DNA of 64,000 nt, taken from contig CM059576.1 of NCBI GenBank assembly GCA_030386875.1, forward strand, positions 17,426,058 to 17,490,057. Direction: 5' to 3'. Shown piece by piece: positions 34,330-45,874 of this stretch (positions within the stretch are counted from its first letter, which is position 1; every line of letters starts with the position of its first letter). The position numbers and the translations under genes were made by a program. This DNA is from Morinoia aosen (lineage: Eukaryota > Arthropoda > Malacostraca > Amphipoda > Talitridae). Below the pieces are notes generated by a model, which did no database searches, was not told where the DNA came from, and saw only the letters and a program-made list of their open reading frames with translations.

Positions 34330-35297
34330 CAAGTATCTGAGTATCAGCTTAGATCCATCATTTTATTGGATGCCAATATTGATACTATTGGAACATTTTT
34401 AAGACTTAGTGTGTATCTTAGAGCATTTTTATGACTTGAAAAGCATTAAGAACTTGTGTAGAACCCAAAAATTGAAGCACTTTAAACTGGTCCGATTTGA
34501 TCAGAGGAAGCCGGTATAGGTCATGGTATCAAACCTTCTTGATGCCACAAGAAACCTTCTTTGTTAACTAAAAATTCTCTAATAGCCCAACGTAGTTTAG
34601 CATGTCCCTTATACAATCGAGTTCATCATTCAATAACAAAGCATGAGTCAATATGAATTGCTCATATCTTGCACTAGCAAATACCTCAATAAAAACAATG
34701 ACAACATCCTAATAATCCACACACACTATTAATACACACACACCATACAACTCTTCACCCAAAAACAATTCAGAGCACTCCAAAGCAAAATAGGTAAAAC
34801 AAGACAATTTACAGAGCATTTTACAGAAAATACCAGGTATCTGTTACTAGTTTCAGAGGATTGACAAATCAACTTCTAATGATAACTATGAATTATGCTT
34901 TCATCTACAACACTCAACTATGCACATAGTTAAATAAAGCTTGGTTTCAAAATCCCATCATTATCTTGAGCAAACTATATTCATAAGAGACTTTTCTCCA
35001 TTCCTGCTGTTTTGGTAACATGCTATCAAATGAGTGTGGAAATTTGGGCCAGCATCTTCAAATCCCAGATGGTGGTGCAAAAATATTGGTTTCATTTTTC
35101 CAACCAGAGCCTAGTTTGAATATTTATTTGAAATATTTATTGAACTATTTATAACTTAATCATTGAAAGCCCAGGGCAAGCAGAGCTTTGTTCATACATG
35201 ATAAATACCTTCAGTAACTTCTCACCTCCCCACAAGATGGTATAAGATTACTTCACAGCTCATATTGCTGTGCACAGGTTTTAGCAGGTTAAGCTTG
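34330..35297. other. Intergenic stretch, nothing recognised
   Basis: It is AT-rich with no domains or repeat boundaries. Confidence 0.45.
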
Positions 35298-35301
35298 CTA
35301 A

Positions 35302-36474
35302 GGGCACGGTTCGGGTCTATTTCCGGATAATGGTAATTTTTAGGTATATAAACTCATTTTTTAGAGATTTTTATTGCGCATCCAACGATATAACTGGCCT
35401 TCAAGTACGTCAATTGGTTCGTCTTCTGGACGGGGTAATAGATGTGCACTAGTGTGACCTTGAGATGCGCCAATGGATGGGTGACCTCCCTCTTCTCCCC
35501 CCCATTATGAGTCAGTATCAAGTGTTTCTCTACGGGAATAGCATGCGAGTTCATTCATGGCCTTACTTGAAATGCTTTTGTACTCAAACAAAACATTCTA
35601 TTACTCAGTGATAAATTAAGTGATAAATTATGGTGAAACTGAGTGTTTGTTTTGAGTCCGGCTGCTGAATCATCAGCTAATTAGCTTGCTGTGTAAACAT
35701 AAACGCCTCCCGGAGTTTTGAAGCAACAGGAGTGGCAATTATATCAATCGAAAGGGCTCAAAAAAAGCTACAAAGCAATACAGGTAATTAAAAAAAATTA
35801 GTGAGTATTGAAACAAAAAATTGTTCAAAAAAATCCTGTTCTGACACTTGTATTTATTGACTTTTGATATGGATCCTTTCCCACTGTTTTGAAGGTACAT
35901 AAGAAGGTACAGAATTGCTGATAAGACTCAATTCAAAAATTAGTAATGATTGAAAAATTCATTTTTTTGAAAAAATGACTCTCTTGAAAACTCACCTTTT
36001 TGACATTCGAAAACCTACTCCTCCCCCAGTTTTGAAGGTACAGAGATGGCAAGCATACCAATCAATAGCGATTAAAAAGGTCTATAGATCCGTTGCAAAA
36101 TTTTTTTTAATTTCAAATCATGTTGAAAATTGAAAGCAAAATTATTCAAATAAGTGGAAAAAGAGGTCATTTTTTTGGGAAAAAAATTCTCACAATTCAA
36201 AAAATTATTTAATCAAAAAACTTTTGCACCGGATCTCTAGACAAGACAATTAGCTATCTAGAAAATATTTTCTCAGTTCTGCGAGTTTAAAATTGTAGGA
36301 GTAGGATTTTCCGCAACAAATGTTTTTTCATGTTTTTTTTTAAATAATCTTATTCATGTATGGTTACGAAAAATATGCACAAGTAAAATAAATATTCATA
36401 ACAATTTACACCTACGGTAGATCTCAGAAAAATCCTCCGAGAACTTAGACTTTTTTGTACCCCGAACCATCCCC
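35302..36474. mobile_element. TTAA-type element, second family
   Basis: The left end GGGCACGGTTCGGGTC and right end TACCCCGAACCATCCCC are inverted. The flanks are CTAA (35298-35301) and TTAA (36475-36478), so the target was probably TTAA with one mutated base. Inside, blocks containing AGTTTTGAAG..ACAG.GTGGCAA and TCAATCGA.AG/TCAATAGCGA repeat at intervals of roughly 145-300 bases. No coding frame is seen. Confidence 0.68.
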
Positions 36475-36478
36475 TTAA

Positions 36479-37636
36479 GGTGTTTACAACATGTACCTTA
36501 GGTGCAGATCAGCAATGTCTTTTCCCCAAATTGTGGCACTACCAAATTACATGTGAATAACCTTTCTCTTGAATTTCTCTCTTGTATTTGTTGCATGTTT
36601 GGTCTTTCCTCTTCAGTTCAGTTGTATCTTGTATTACAGCTCAGTAGAGCAATCTTTATTGGATTAAGATTTTGAAACAAAGTCTTGCTAATTCTAGTTA
36701 TCAAAAGTGTCTATACATCCCATTATTCTAGACTAATTCATATACTAACTTGTGCTAGAGCAGCTAGACCTTGAATTTTCAAATGTTTGTGATCATTTAG
36801 CAGCTTTATTGTTTATTGAAGCTTGAAAGTAAGCAGAAACTAATCATGCAGTTAATACTAGCACAGACTCAATTGAGCTAACTGTTTGAGTTGACTGCAC
36901 TTCAATGGTTCTGACTGAAAATCCTGATTTTACTCATACTTCAGGAGAATTTATTATTTCTGCATTGACAGCAGTTGTAATTATATAAATTGAATAATCA
37001 GGCACCATGACAAGGAAATTAGTAACACTGTAGATAGCATTTATCTCAGTCATTTCAGTATTTATTTTTTCCTCATACATCAAATAAAATGGAAATAGTC
37101 CAGCTCAGTTATCCAAATGAAATGTTGAGCAGTTGTTGATGTTCTATTTTCCTTTCTACTTTTATGCTTTTTCATTTAGGCACTTAAAACTGTTAATGAG
37201 TGAGCTTGAGTGACCGCTTCTTCAATAAAATTATTTGATTTCTAGTTGACCATAGAAATACTATGGTATACTTGACCAGAACTCTTTGATTGCTGGCTGT
37301 CTTAAGGCATCTCAAAATTTCTTAGAGTCTCATTGAGTTATCTAACCTGTCAGGGCTTGAGAGAATTCTTTTTAAACCTTACTTTCATTATTTTACTCCA
37401 ATAAAAAAATAGAAAACTATTTAAATGTTATTCAATGTAGGTAGCATCATAAGCTCTTATCTACTTACAGTAACTTCATCAACAAAAATTAGTTCTAAAA
37501 CCTTCAGCATGGTAGCAAATTTAGCATCAAGAAATCCAAAAATAACTTTCTGTTTACGCACTTTAATGCAGTGCTGGCAACCTATTTTGACATTACATCA
37601 GTGGCAGTGCCATACAGTCAACACATTCAATTATCA
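36479..37636. other. Intergenic stretch, nothing recognised
   Basis: It is AT-rich with only short frames. The 71-codon plus-strand frame at 37425 has no recognisable domain. Confidence 0.45.
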
Positions 37637-37640
37637 TTAA

Positions 37641-37860
37641 CACGTTAATGGCGAAGGGTTAAACTGAAGTTCAATATTCAATTCAAATTTAAAGTCAATT
37701 GTGGTTATTAACTTTGAAAATAGCTAACATTAACTGGATCTGGCCTTTATTGAGCTTTCATTGAGTATTAATATACAATAAGTTAGTGACTGCAGGTGGG
37801 TCAGCAGCACTATGAAAATAACCTAAGGGACCACCGGTGGGTCCCTTCGCAGGGAACGTG
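37641..37860. mobile_element. piggyBac-type short TTAA element
   Basis: It is bordered by TTAA (37637-37640, 37861-37864) with inverted ends CACGTTAATGGCGAAGGG and CCCTTCGCAGGGAACGTG. TTAACACGTT-type termini are common in arthropod piggyBac-derived MITEs. The right side contains a perfect hairpin, AAGGGACCACCGGTGGGTCC followed by CTT. Confidence 0.85.
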
Positions 37861-37864
37861 TTAA

Positions 37865-40090
37865 TGATCTTTTATCCATAGCAGAGTAGGATACAAGACT
37901 TCTCTATCATGAATTGACTGAACTCAATGTAAAAGTTCAGAATGCTTTAGTTTTCACAACTTAACCTCTACCTAATAATTTAACATATATACAATTTATC
38001 AATAAATTGTAAACTTTTCGAGTTACTACAAAATTGTGGTCTAATCCTGAAAATTTGTAGTCAAATCTTTCATAGATGTTGACAATAACTAATGACAAAT
38101 TCAAGAATACAAATTTACTTTTAAAATGCACTGAACATATACTGCTGTTTAGAATTATACAAATTTATAGAAGATTACAAAAAGTGCAGGTGGATGGCTT
38201 AGAAATAGGAAGGAAAACAATCATCAATTCAATGTAAATTTGAATGAGTTTACAAAAGACTTCCAGAAATGCTTACAAGTTAGCAAATCCTAGCAGGTTT
38301 GTAAAGAGTGCATCAAAAAGCTGTAATTTATTTTCAAATCTAAAGCTTCTTACAGAATTTTTTCATCACTTTCCCTTCCATGATGAAATTTCTGAGCTCA
38401 TAAGTAACATCGTAAACTAAAGAGAAAAATAAATTATGCAACAAAAGAAAATACTGGCATGAATTTCTCTAGCTATTAATAATCACCAGCAAACTCCATC
38501 AATTATGTTTTGTATTATTTCTTCTATATAGAAAGCATCAAAAAATAATTTCTTTTTCTGGTTCATCAGAACTAAGGATTTGTTCTGTTGAAACAAGCAT
38601 TTAGAGCAGCTTTCAAAACTAATTTCAATATACATAAGTAGAAACAGAAGTAGAATAAAATATTTTCAACTCATCCAATTTGATTAGTTGATGATGGTAT
38701 AGGTGAAGATATCTAACCCCCTTTAATGCCAAAAAAAACATTCAAAACATCCCACAAAATATTATAAACATAAAAATCATGGCTTGATAAACACATAATT
38801 ATCATCACACCAGTAATAGTCTAACAAATGATTTGACAGCAAAACGTGAAAATATATTCGCTCTCATATGACATACCAAGTTTGATAATATACCCAAACA
38901 CAAAAATAAACTATAATGCCCAAGGCATATTGATGAAAAACAATCTTGTTAATCACTAACATTGAAACATGAATTTAAAATTTGCAAGAGAAGGCAATGA
39001 TGTTATGAGTGAAATCATTGTTTATAAAAACCATGCTTCAATAACCAAGAAGTCAAAAGTCGGAACTAAGTTTTGGTGCTTTCTTATCAATTAGTACACT
39101 AGGAAACTAGCTCAGAGTACAAGTTCCACCAGACTATGCATTTATATTTCCAGCATCAGTAATGCTGGCACAGAAGTAATTCAGGGTCAGAAACAGAGAA
39201 AAAGTGATTACTACATTATGCTAATTGGGAAATTTTATATCACAAATAGTATAATTTATGAAGTTGCCAAAGCAAGCAATGCTGTCATAATACTTTTTAA
39301 CACCCAAGGAGCAAGAAATTGTTACAAGAGGCTAACAGAACATCCTACACAAGTAAATACAACAAGCATTTGCACTATTAAACGTGTATCTTAGTCATAA
39401 TTGTGGGGCTGATCAGATGAATTTGCACTGATATAAATGATGCAGAGAGGTTAATTTTCAATAGAGGTGATAAAAAAATCAACCTTAGTTTTCAAATTAT
39501 CAAAACACAAAGATATTCATTTGATAGACTCCAAGAATATAGGTTCAACCCCCATACCATACATATGACATTCTCTTTGTTGATAATAATGAAAAAAAAG
39601 GACAAGAACAATTCATTTCCAATGGAACACATTCAACCAATGAGTCTCAATATTGGTTAACATAATATTCAACACTTGAATTTCTTAACAGTGTAAAAAT
39701 ACCATTAGAGGTAGAATATAAGCATACAAATACATAAATAAAACATAGAAGGAAAAAAATTAATTTCATTAGTTTGCACTGTATGTGTAAAGCATGTAAA
39801 TACATTTAAAAAAGAAAAACATGATACACACTGGAAAATATGCCTCAAGGAAGAAAGTGGGAAAGTCAGTTCTTCTATTTACATTATCAAATAAGCTTGG
39901 CAATTGTGCATTAATGACCACTTCTACTGAAGAATTGATATAATTGTCTCAATTCATCTTTGATGTTAAATTAATTTATGATTTACTTAATATCAATATA
40001 GAATAAGCATAAGCCAAAGCATAATTTTGACAAATTCTTTAGATTAGATATTTTTTATTTTGATATTTCAATTATTATTTATAGGCATAA
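37865..40090. other. Intergenic stretch, nothing recognised
   Basis: More than 2 kb of AT-rich sequence without any frame, domain or repeat that I could support. Confidence 0.5.
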
Positions 40091-40091
40091 C

Positions 40092-40619
40092 AGTTAATGT
40101 TAGAGATGCAACTAATTGATTTTCAAAATTTTGTTGCCTGTCTCATGGTCATACGGTCATTACATCGAAATAAGCAACTTTACTTCTACGCACTTTTTGG
40201 GGTAAATGAGAATTTAATGAGTTATAGCGGTAGGTTTAATTTGGGTACTTTGTAATTTGTTATTTGCGTGCCCTGCTGAGCCTGAACCCATTTCTAGGAT
40301 CTTTTAGTTAATAACACAACAGAAATTATCACAAAAAAAAATTACAGCAGTAAGTTCATTTTTGTCGTAGATGGCAGGAATGCGTGCAACCATTCAGGCA
40401 CGCCGGAAGAGAGTCCATTGCAAAATTGCCATACGTGCTAGACGAATTACTTGCTGCTTCAAATACTAGAGTTGCAGTCAGTAATTTATTGCTATAACTC
40501 TAAATACTCATTTACCCCAAAAAGTGCATAGATGAAAAGATGTTTACTTCAATGTAATAACCATGATACATGAAACAAAATTTCAAAAATCGATTAGTGG
40601 CATCTCCTTAACATTAACC
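40092..40619. mobile_element. hAT-like MITE family H, copy 1
   Basis: Inverted arms of about 150 bases run inward from GTTAATGTTAGAGATGC on the left and GCATCTCCTTAACATTAACC on the right. They share the inner block GCACTTTTTGGGGTAAATGA. The family also has GTTATAGCGGTAGGTTTA in the middle. The target duplication is unclear in this copy. Confidence 0.75.
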
Positions 40620-40783
40620 GATAGCTTCTGCTATATAGGCAAAACTAATCTCAATCCCAAAAAAAATGTAATGCATTGAAGTATTTAAAAGAATTTTAAA
40701 AATTTGAGCTCAAGCATAGGTATTTTACTATCTCACATGATGTAACTGCTACATTTTCATTTTCAAAAAATAGGACTATTTTT

Positions 40784-41332
40784 GGTAAATCTGAAGGATA
40801 TGTCAGTTATTGATTTTCCACTTTTTGGTGCCTGAACCTAATTAATTGAATCAAAACAAACATGTTTTCTTATATGCTATTTCAGTCTCATTTGAGTATT
40901 TTACGATTTATACCGGTAGGTTTAGTTTCGTTTCTCATAACGAATGCGCTCGAATAAACAGCTACTCATCGATTTTCGAATTTTTGTTGCTTGAACCATG
41001 GTAATAACATCGAAATAAACAACTTTTCTTCTATAACTTTTTTTGCCTAATGAGTATTTAACGAGGTATAGCGGTAAGTTTGGTTTCGTCTTTGATGACG
41101 ATCGCGCTGGAAGCGAGTGCGCATTGCAGTGTTGCTGTCCTCGCGTGCTCCTTGAATTACATTCCGCTTCAAACACAGGAGTTGCGGCAAGTCATTTACT
41201 GCTATAACTAATAAAATACTCATTTGAGACGGGAAGAGCATTGGAAGAAAACTTGTTTATTTCGATCTAATTAACTATGCTTAGACATTGAAATTTACAA
41301 AATCAAAAACTGACATATCCTTCAGATTTACC
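40784..41332. mobile_element. hAT-like MITE family H, copy 2
   Basis: Exact inverted ends GGTAAATCTGAAGGATATGT and their complement lie at the two termini. They are flanked by 8-bp repeats with one mismatch, CTATTTTT (40776-40783) and CTATATTT (41333-41340). It contains an intact TTAA at 41271-41274, the exact position occupied by a large insertion in copy 3. No coding frame. Confidence 0.85.
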
Positions 41333-41339
41333 CTATATT

Positions 41340-42237
41340 TATATCGAGCATTGTCAACTTTCCAAATAAGAAAACTCAAAACACAATCTATAATTATACT
41401 CAGTTTTTGACCAGAATTTTAAATGACTGTTATAATCATGGTCATATCCATCACAGATATGTACACATATTCACAACTATCCACCAAAATTTCAAAAAAT
41501 TGCAGAAGCCAATTCAACAACAAACTGGAGAATCTTCCTTAAAACCAATTCCCTATAGACCTCAGGATGGATATACATTGCTCAACTTGACACACAGTAA
41601 ATATTTCCTACATTTAAAATTGTAGTAACCATCAAGACACACAACATGCAAAGTACACTAAGGATGGCTGAGAAAGTTTTAGCCTTTTAAAAATATAATG
41701 CTTCACTTTATACTCATATAACCTCCAAACAAACATAGGACTACAAGTATTATTTTATATGAAAATAAAATTTTGAGGGGCATAATAGAACCTGAAAAAT
41801 AGCTAAGCTATTTAAGCATTCCTTAGCAGATCTTACATGACAACCTCAAGTACATTGGGCAAAATTTAGTTAAATTACAGCAACAAGCTCAAAACTAAAA
41901 CAAGTTCATGACTATATGTACTCCAAAATCACTCCATAAATTTTCACAGATATTAGCATGACTCACAGGAGTAATTCTACTAGAGTATTCAAGCTTTAGA
42001 CCAGAAGCAGCCTTAACAAGGATGCCTCATTTCTATGGTCTTGTGCAAGCTAAGCGTTTTTTAAATAAATCGTCCTGAAAAATTGGCAATGCAATTGATT
42101 GACCTATTATCTAACATAGAGTTAGGATGAAAATTTCAGTATAGCAAGACCACTGGATCAAAACAAGAGACAGAAAGTCAGAATTCCTATGGGATGGGGT
42201 GCTTGTATAAAATCAACTAAAATCACAGCAACAGTTA
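41340..42237. other. Intergenic stretch, nothing recognised
   Basis: It is AT-rich with no recognisable gene or repeat boundary. Confidence 0.45.
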
Positions 42238-43597
42238 TAATTAACGGTAAATGTTTAAGATTAACCAAGAATCAATTTTCAACTTTTTGAATCCTAAAGA
42301 TAGCTAATTGGATTGAAATAAACAAGTTTTCTTCCATGCACTTTCCGTCGTAAATGAGTAGGCTATTTTACGAATTATGGTGGTAGGTTTAGTTTCGTCG
42401 TTGATGACGAATGCGCTTGAATAAAAAGCTACTCATTGATTTTCGAATTTTTGTTGCTTCAATCATGGTAATAACATCGAAAAAAACTACTTTTCTTCTT
42501 CTCAACACTTTTTTCATCAAATGAATATTTTACGAGTTAGCGCAGTAGGTTTAGTTTCGTCTTTGATGACGAGCGCGCTGGAAGCGAGACTCCATTGCAG
42601 TGTTGCCATACCGCGGGCTCGATGAATTACTTCAAGCCTCAAACACTTGAATTGTGGTAAGTAATTTACCGCTAAAACTCGTGAAATACTTATTTACGAT
42701 GAAAGTGCATAGAAGACAACTTGTTTATTTTGATCTAATTAAGGGGGTCCTCCAAGGCCCCTTTTCTCTCCGTTGGTCATTTTTCATGTTTTTGTTAGAA
42801 AAGAACCCTTAGGTGGTGGACTATTTGGTCCTAAAATTTTATGGCGCTGCGGACAATAGAACCCCCCAAGGGGTTGTAAGGGGACCAAAATCCTAAATTT
42901 TTGAGCACATTTCGACCCCATATAACAAGAAAACAAAAGGAGAAATCAAAAATTTGTGAATGTACTTTTGTTAGATATGTTCCAAGGATTCTAAAACTGT
43001 CTTTGTTTTTGATCTAGCACAAAAACTCAATGAGTTCTATTCTTTTGAAATATCAATACCAATGGACTAAAAACCAATATGTCAAATTTATTCAAAAACT
43101 AAGGCCTGAATCAAAAAAATGTAAAGAGAAAATTGTGTTTCTTTCCAAAAGTTACACATGATAGCAAAATTTCATAAGAATCAGAATGAAAACGAAAAAT
43201 TTCATAATTTTTATGACATACCTAAGTAAAAATTTTTTTACTTTTTTTTTAATTGTAAATTACAATTCACAGTGTGAATATGATGTTATGCATAGAGATG
43301 ATCGAAATAAAAATGAAAACAACATTCAATTACATAAATTTTCCATTATATTAGTTACAATTCAACAAAAAATTTTGTTTATGGCCTATACTGTAAAGTT
43401 ACATATTTTCAAAATTCAAAAGAATAGAAGTCATTCAGTTTTTTAGCTATCAAGAAAACAAAGACAGTTTTAGAATCCTTGAAACAATTCTAACAAACTG
43501 ATAGCTCTCGATTTTTCAATTTCTACGTTGTCTTTTTTTTCTGCTAGTTCAAAACCTAAAAATTTGGTATATTTTAGGTATTGATCAAATATCGCAC

Positions 43598-44126
43598 GGA
43601 ACAAGTCTCGCTGAGCAGCGAAGCCGCTCAGCAAGAATTATAATATCGATTATAACTAGAATTTGATGCTGATTCCAAATCTGCAGTTTGTTTTGACCGC
43701 TCTCGATTTTTTCGATTTTTTGTGATCTTTTTGAATTTTAAATTTTAATACATTTTTATTGTTTTTTTTTTGGCCTGCACCACCTCATGATCCGAACTCT
43801 GCCATTCTCGACCCAACCTGGTCGAACTTGGTATACTTTGGCTAGCACCACCTCATGATCCAAACTCTGCCATTCTCGACCCAACATGGTCAGACCGTGC
43901 CTTGAAGACCTGAGTACCGGATAGAGCCGGGTTCCACCCAACCTGTACGGACATGGCATTCTTTGGGCACCACCTCAGTTGTTGCTAGCCGCCTTTCCAA
44001 AAAAAAATTAAGAAAAATCGAGAGCGGTTTAAACAAATTGGATATTCGGAATCAGCATCAAATTTCAGTTATAATCTATATTTTCATTCTTGCTGAGCAG
44101 CTTCACCGCTCGGCGAGACTTAAGCC
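43598..44126. mobile_element. hAT-like MITE nested in the TTAA element
   Basis: Exact 8-bp duplications TATCGCAC lie at 43590-43597 and 44127-44134. The equivalent unfilled site is in the other TTAA-element copy at 15293-15300 (TATCGCAT). Inverted arms are about 130 bases; each contains its own small hairpin near the end (GCTGAGCAGCGAAGCCGCTC AGC type). The centre has a tandem ~70-bp duplication with CACCACCTCATGATCC and CTGCCATTCTCGACCCAAC. Confidence 0.88.
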
Positions 44127-44377
44127 TATCGCACATATAAAAAAAATTTCAAATTGGCTAGAAAATTCAGACCTATCAGTTTGTTTGCAATGTTACAAGG
44201 ATTTCAAAACTGTCTTTGTATTTGTTCTAGCATAAAAATTCATTGACTTCTATTCTTTTGAAAACAACCCAAAAATGAACCAAAAAACGAGTTTTAAAAA
44301 AAAACGGTCAATGTGAAGTTTAATGCAATCACAGAAATTAATAATTATATTCCAAACAATCACTAAAGGAACGTATT

Positions 44378-44907
44378 TAAGAACGTTTTACATGAACGAC
44401 ATTCTGCTCGCTGATGCTTTATTTTCGAATTATTGAACTTTGGAGTTGGCCTTTCCGCGCCAAAGGAAGCGAGCGTAATTTAATTAAAAACGGAAGCTAA
44501 CCCCCTTTTACAAACGTAAAGAGGTTGGGTCGTGAGGGGGAGGCACAGTTCTTCTAGTGAAAATTATAAATAAAGCTTCTAACCCACCCATTAGGGTGAC
44601 GACCGCAATCTTGTTTACATCGGGTCTAACATGGCGACCACTATGGGCGCCGCCATTTTGGACCCGATGTCAACAAGATTGCGGTCGTCACCCTAATGGG
44701 TGGGTTAGAAGCTTTATTTATAATTTTCGCTAGAAGAACTGTGCCTCCCCCTCACGACCCAACCTCTTTACGTTTGTAATAGCTTTCGTTATTAATTAAA
44801 TTCCGTTTCACGCGCTCACTTCCTTTGGCGCCAAGGCCAACTTCAAAGTTCAATTATTCGAAAGTAACGCATCAGCGAGCAGAATGTCATTCTTGTAAAA
44901 CGTTCGG
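44378..44907. repeat. Fold-back A in the TTAA element
   Basis: Inverted arms of about 250 bases run from CGTTTTACATGAACGACATT inward to GCAATCTTGTTTACATCGGG. The right arm mirrors this, with GTGCCTCCCCCTCACGACCC opposite GGGTCGTGAGGGGGAGGCAC. The short centre contains GCGCCGCCATTTTGG. It could form a long hairpin in single strand. Confidence 0.9.
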
Positions 44908-45592
44908 TCAATATTGAATATAATGTTGTCAACGAATTTCATAATTTCCTAGGTATAGATGAGTAATATAGTCGATTATAAGACGTTTTACATGAATGAC
45001 ATTCTGCCCGGCGATGCGTTATTTTCGAATTATTCAACTTTGAAGCTGGCTTGTGCGCGCCATGGAAGCACGCGGGGCTAGCGTAATTTAATTAATACTG
45101 GAAGCTAGCCCCCCTATTACAAACGTAAAGAGGTTGGGTCATGAGGGGTAGGCACAGTTCTTTTAGTGAAAATTATAAATAAAGGTTTCGATTGACGTTT
45201 GTTTACATCAACGCCAAGGTGGCTGCCGCCATGGCGCCAACCGGCTGACGATGGCTGAAGATGGCGGCAGCCATCTTCCGATGTAAACAAACGTCACTAG
45301 AAAGCTTTATTTATAATTTTCACTAAAAGAACTGTTGCTACCCCTCACGACCCAACCTCTTTACGTTTGTAATAGGGGTTAGCTTCCATTTTCTTTGCTA
45401 AAACAATGACTTTTTTTGCGTTAAAAGGGCCATTCAGGAGCGCCGATCGTATAACTTCAAACTTGAATAACTCGAAAACTAAGCATTTCCGGGCACATTG
45501 TCTTTCGTGTAAAACGTCTTACAATCGACTATATTACCCATCTATACCTAGGAAATTATGAAATTCGTTGACAACATTATATTCAATATTGA
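44908..45592. repeat. Fold-back B in the TTAA element, adjacent and related
   Basis: Outer arms start TCAATATTGAATATAATGTT and end with its complement. They continue inward through CCTAGGTATAGATG, GACGTTTTACATGAATGACA-type sequence, AAACGTAAAGAGGTTGGGTC and TGTTTACATC. Arm sequence is shared with fold-back A. The core holds GGCTGCCGCCATGGCGCC and GAAGATGGCGGCAGCCATCT. Confidence 0.9.
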
Positions 45593-45874
45593 CCAAAACT
45601 TCTGGCAAAAAAATTCATTGACTTCTATACTTTTGAAAACATCCCAAAAATGAACCAAAAAACGAGTTTAAAAAAAAAAACTACGCCCAAGTTAAATCAT
45701 TCAAAAAACATCTCGAATAAAATATGTTTTTCTTGCAAAAATACATATAGTGGCCAAATTTCAGACCAATCGGATCAAAATTCAATTTTGACGGGAGGAC
45801 CCCCTTAAGCATGTTTAGGCAATGAAAAATGAAATATCGATTCCCGGTTAGTCCTCAACGGTTACCTAATTAAC

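Larger units (their letters stand above)
42743..45804. mobile_element. TTAA-class element, copy 2 (3.06 kb), nested
   Basis: It is bordered by TTAA on both sides (42739-42742, 45805-45808), with inverted ends GGGGGTCCTCC and GGAGGACCCCC. The unfilled site in MITE copy 2 (GATCTAATTAACTATGC) proves a precise TTAA insertion, the mode used by piggyBac transposases, although the GGG-type terminus differs from the usual CCC. It carries a hAT-like element and two fold-backs. A roughly 70-bp block (TCATTGACTTCTAT.CTTTTG ... CCAAAAAACGAG) is directly repeated on either side of the fold-backs. No transposase frame. Confidence 0.88.
42246..45866. mobile_element. hAT-like MITE family H, copy 3, split by a TTAA element
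   Basis: Exact 8-bp target duplications TAATTAAC lie at 42238-42245 and 45867-45874, with family ends GGTAAATGTTT on the left and AACGGTTACC on the right. Its own sequence is only about 42246-42742 plus 45805-45866. The rest is a single insertion at the TTAA that remains empty in copy 2. Shared blocks include TAGGTTTAGTTTCGTCTTTG and ACTTGTTTATTT.GATCTAA. Confidence 0.88.
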
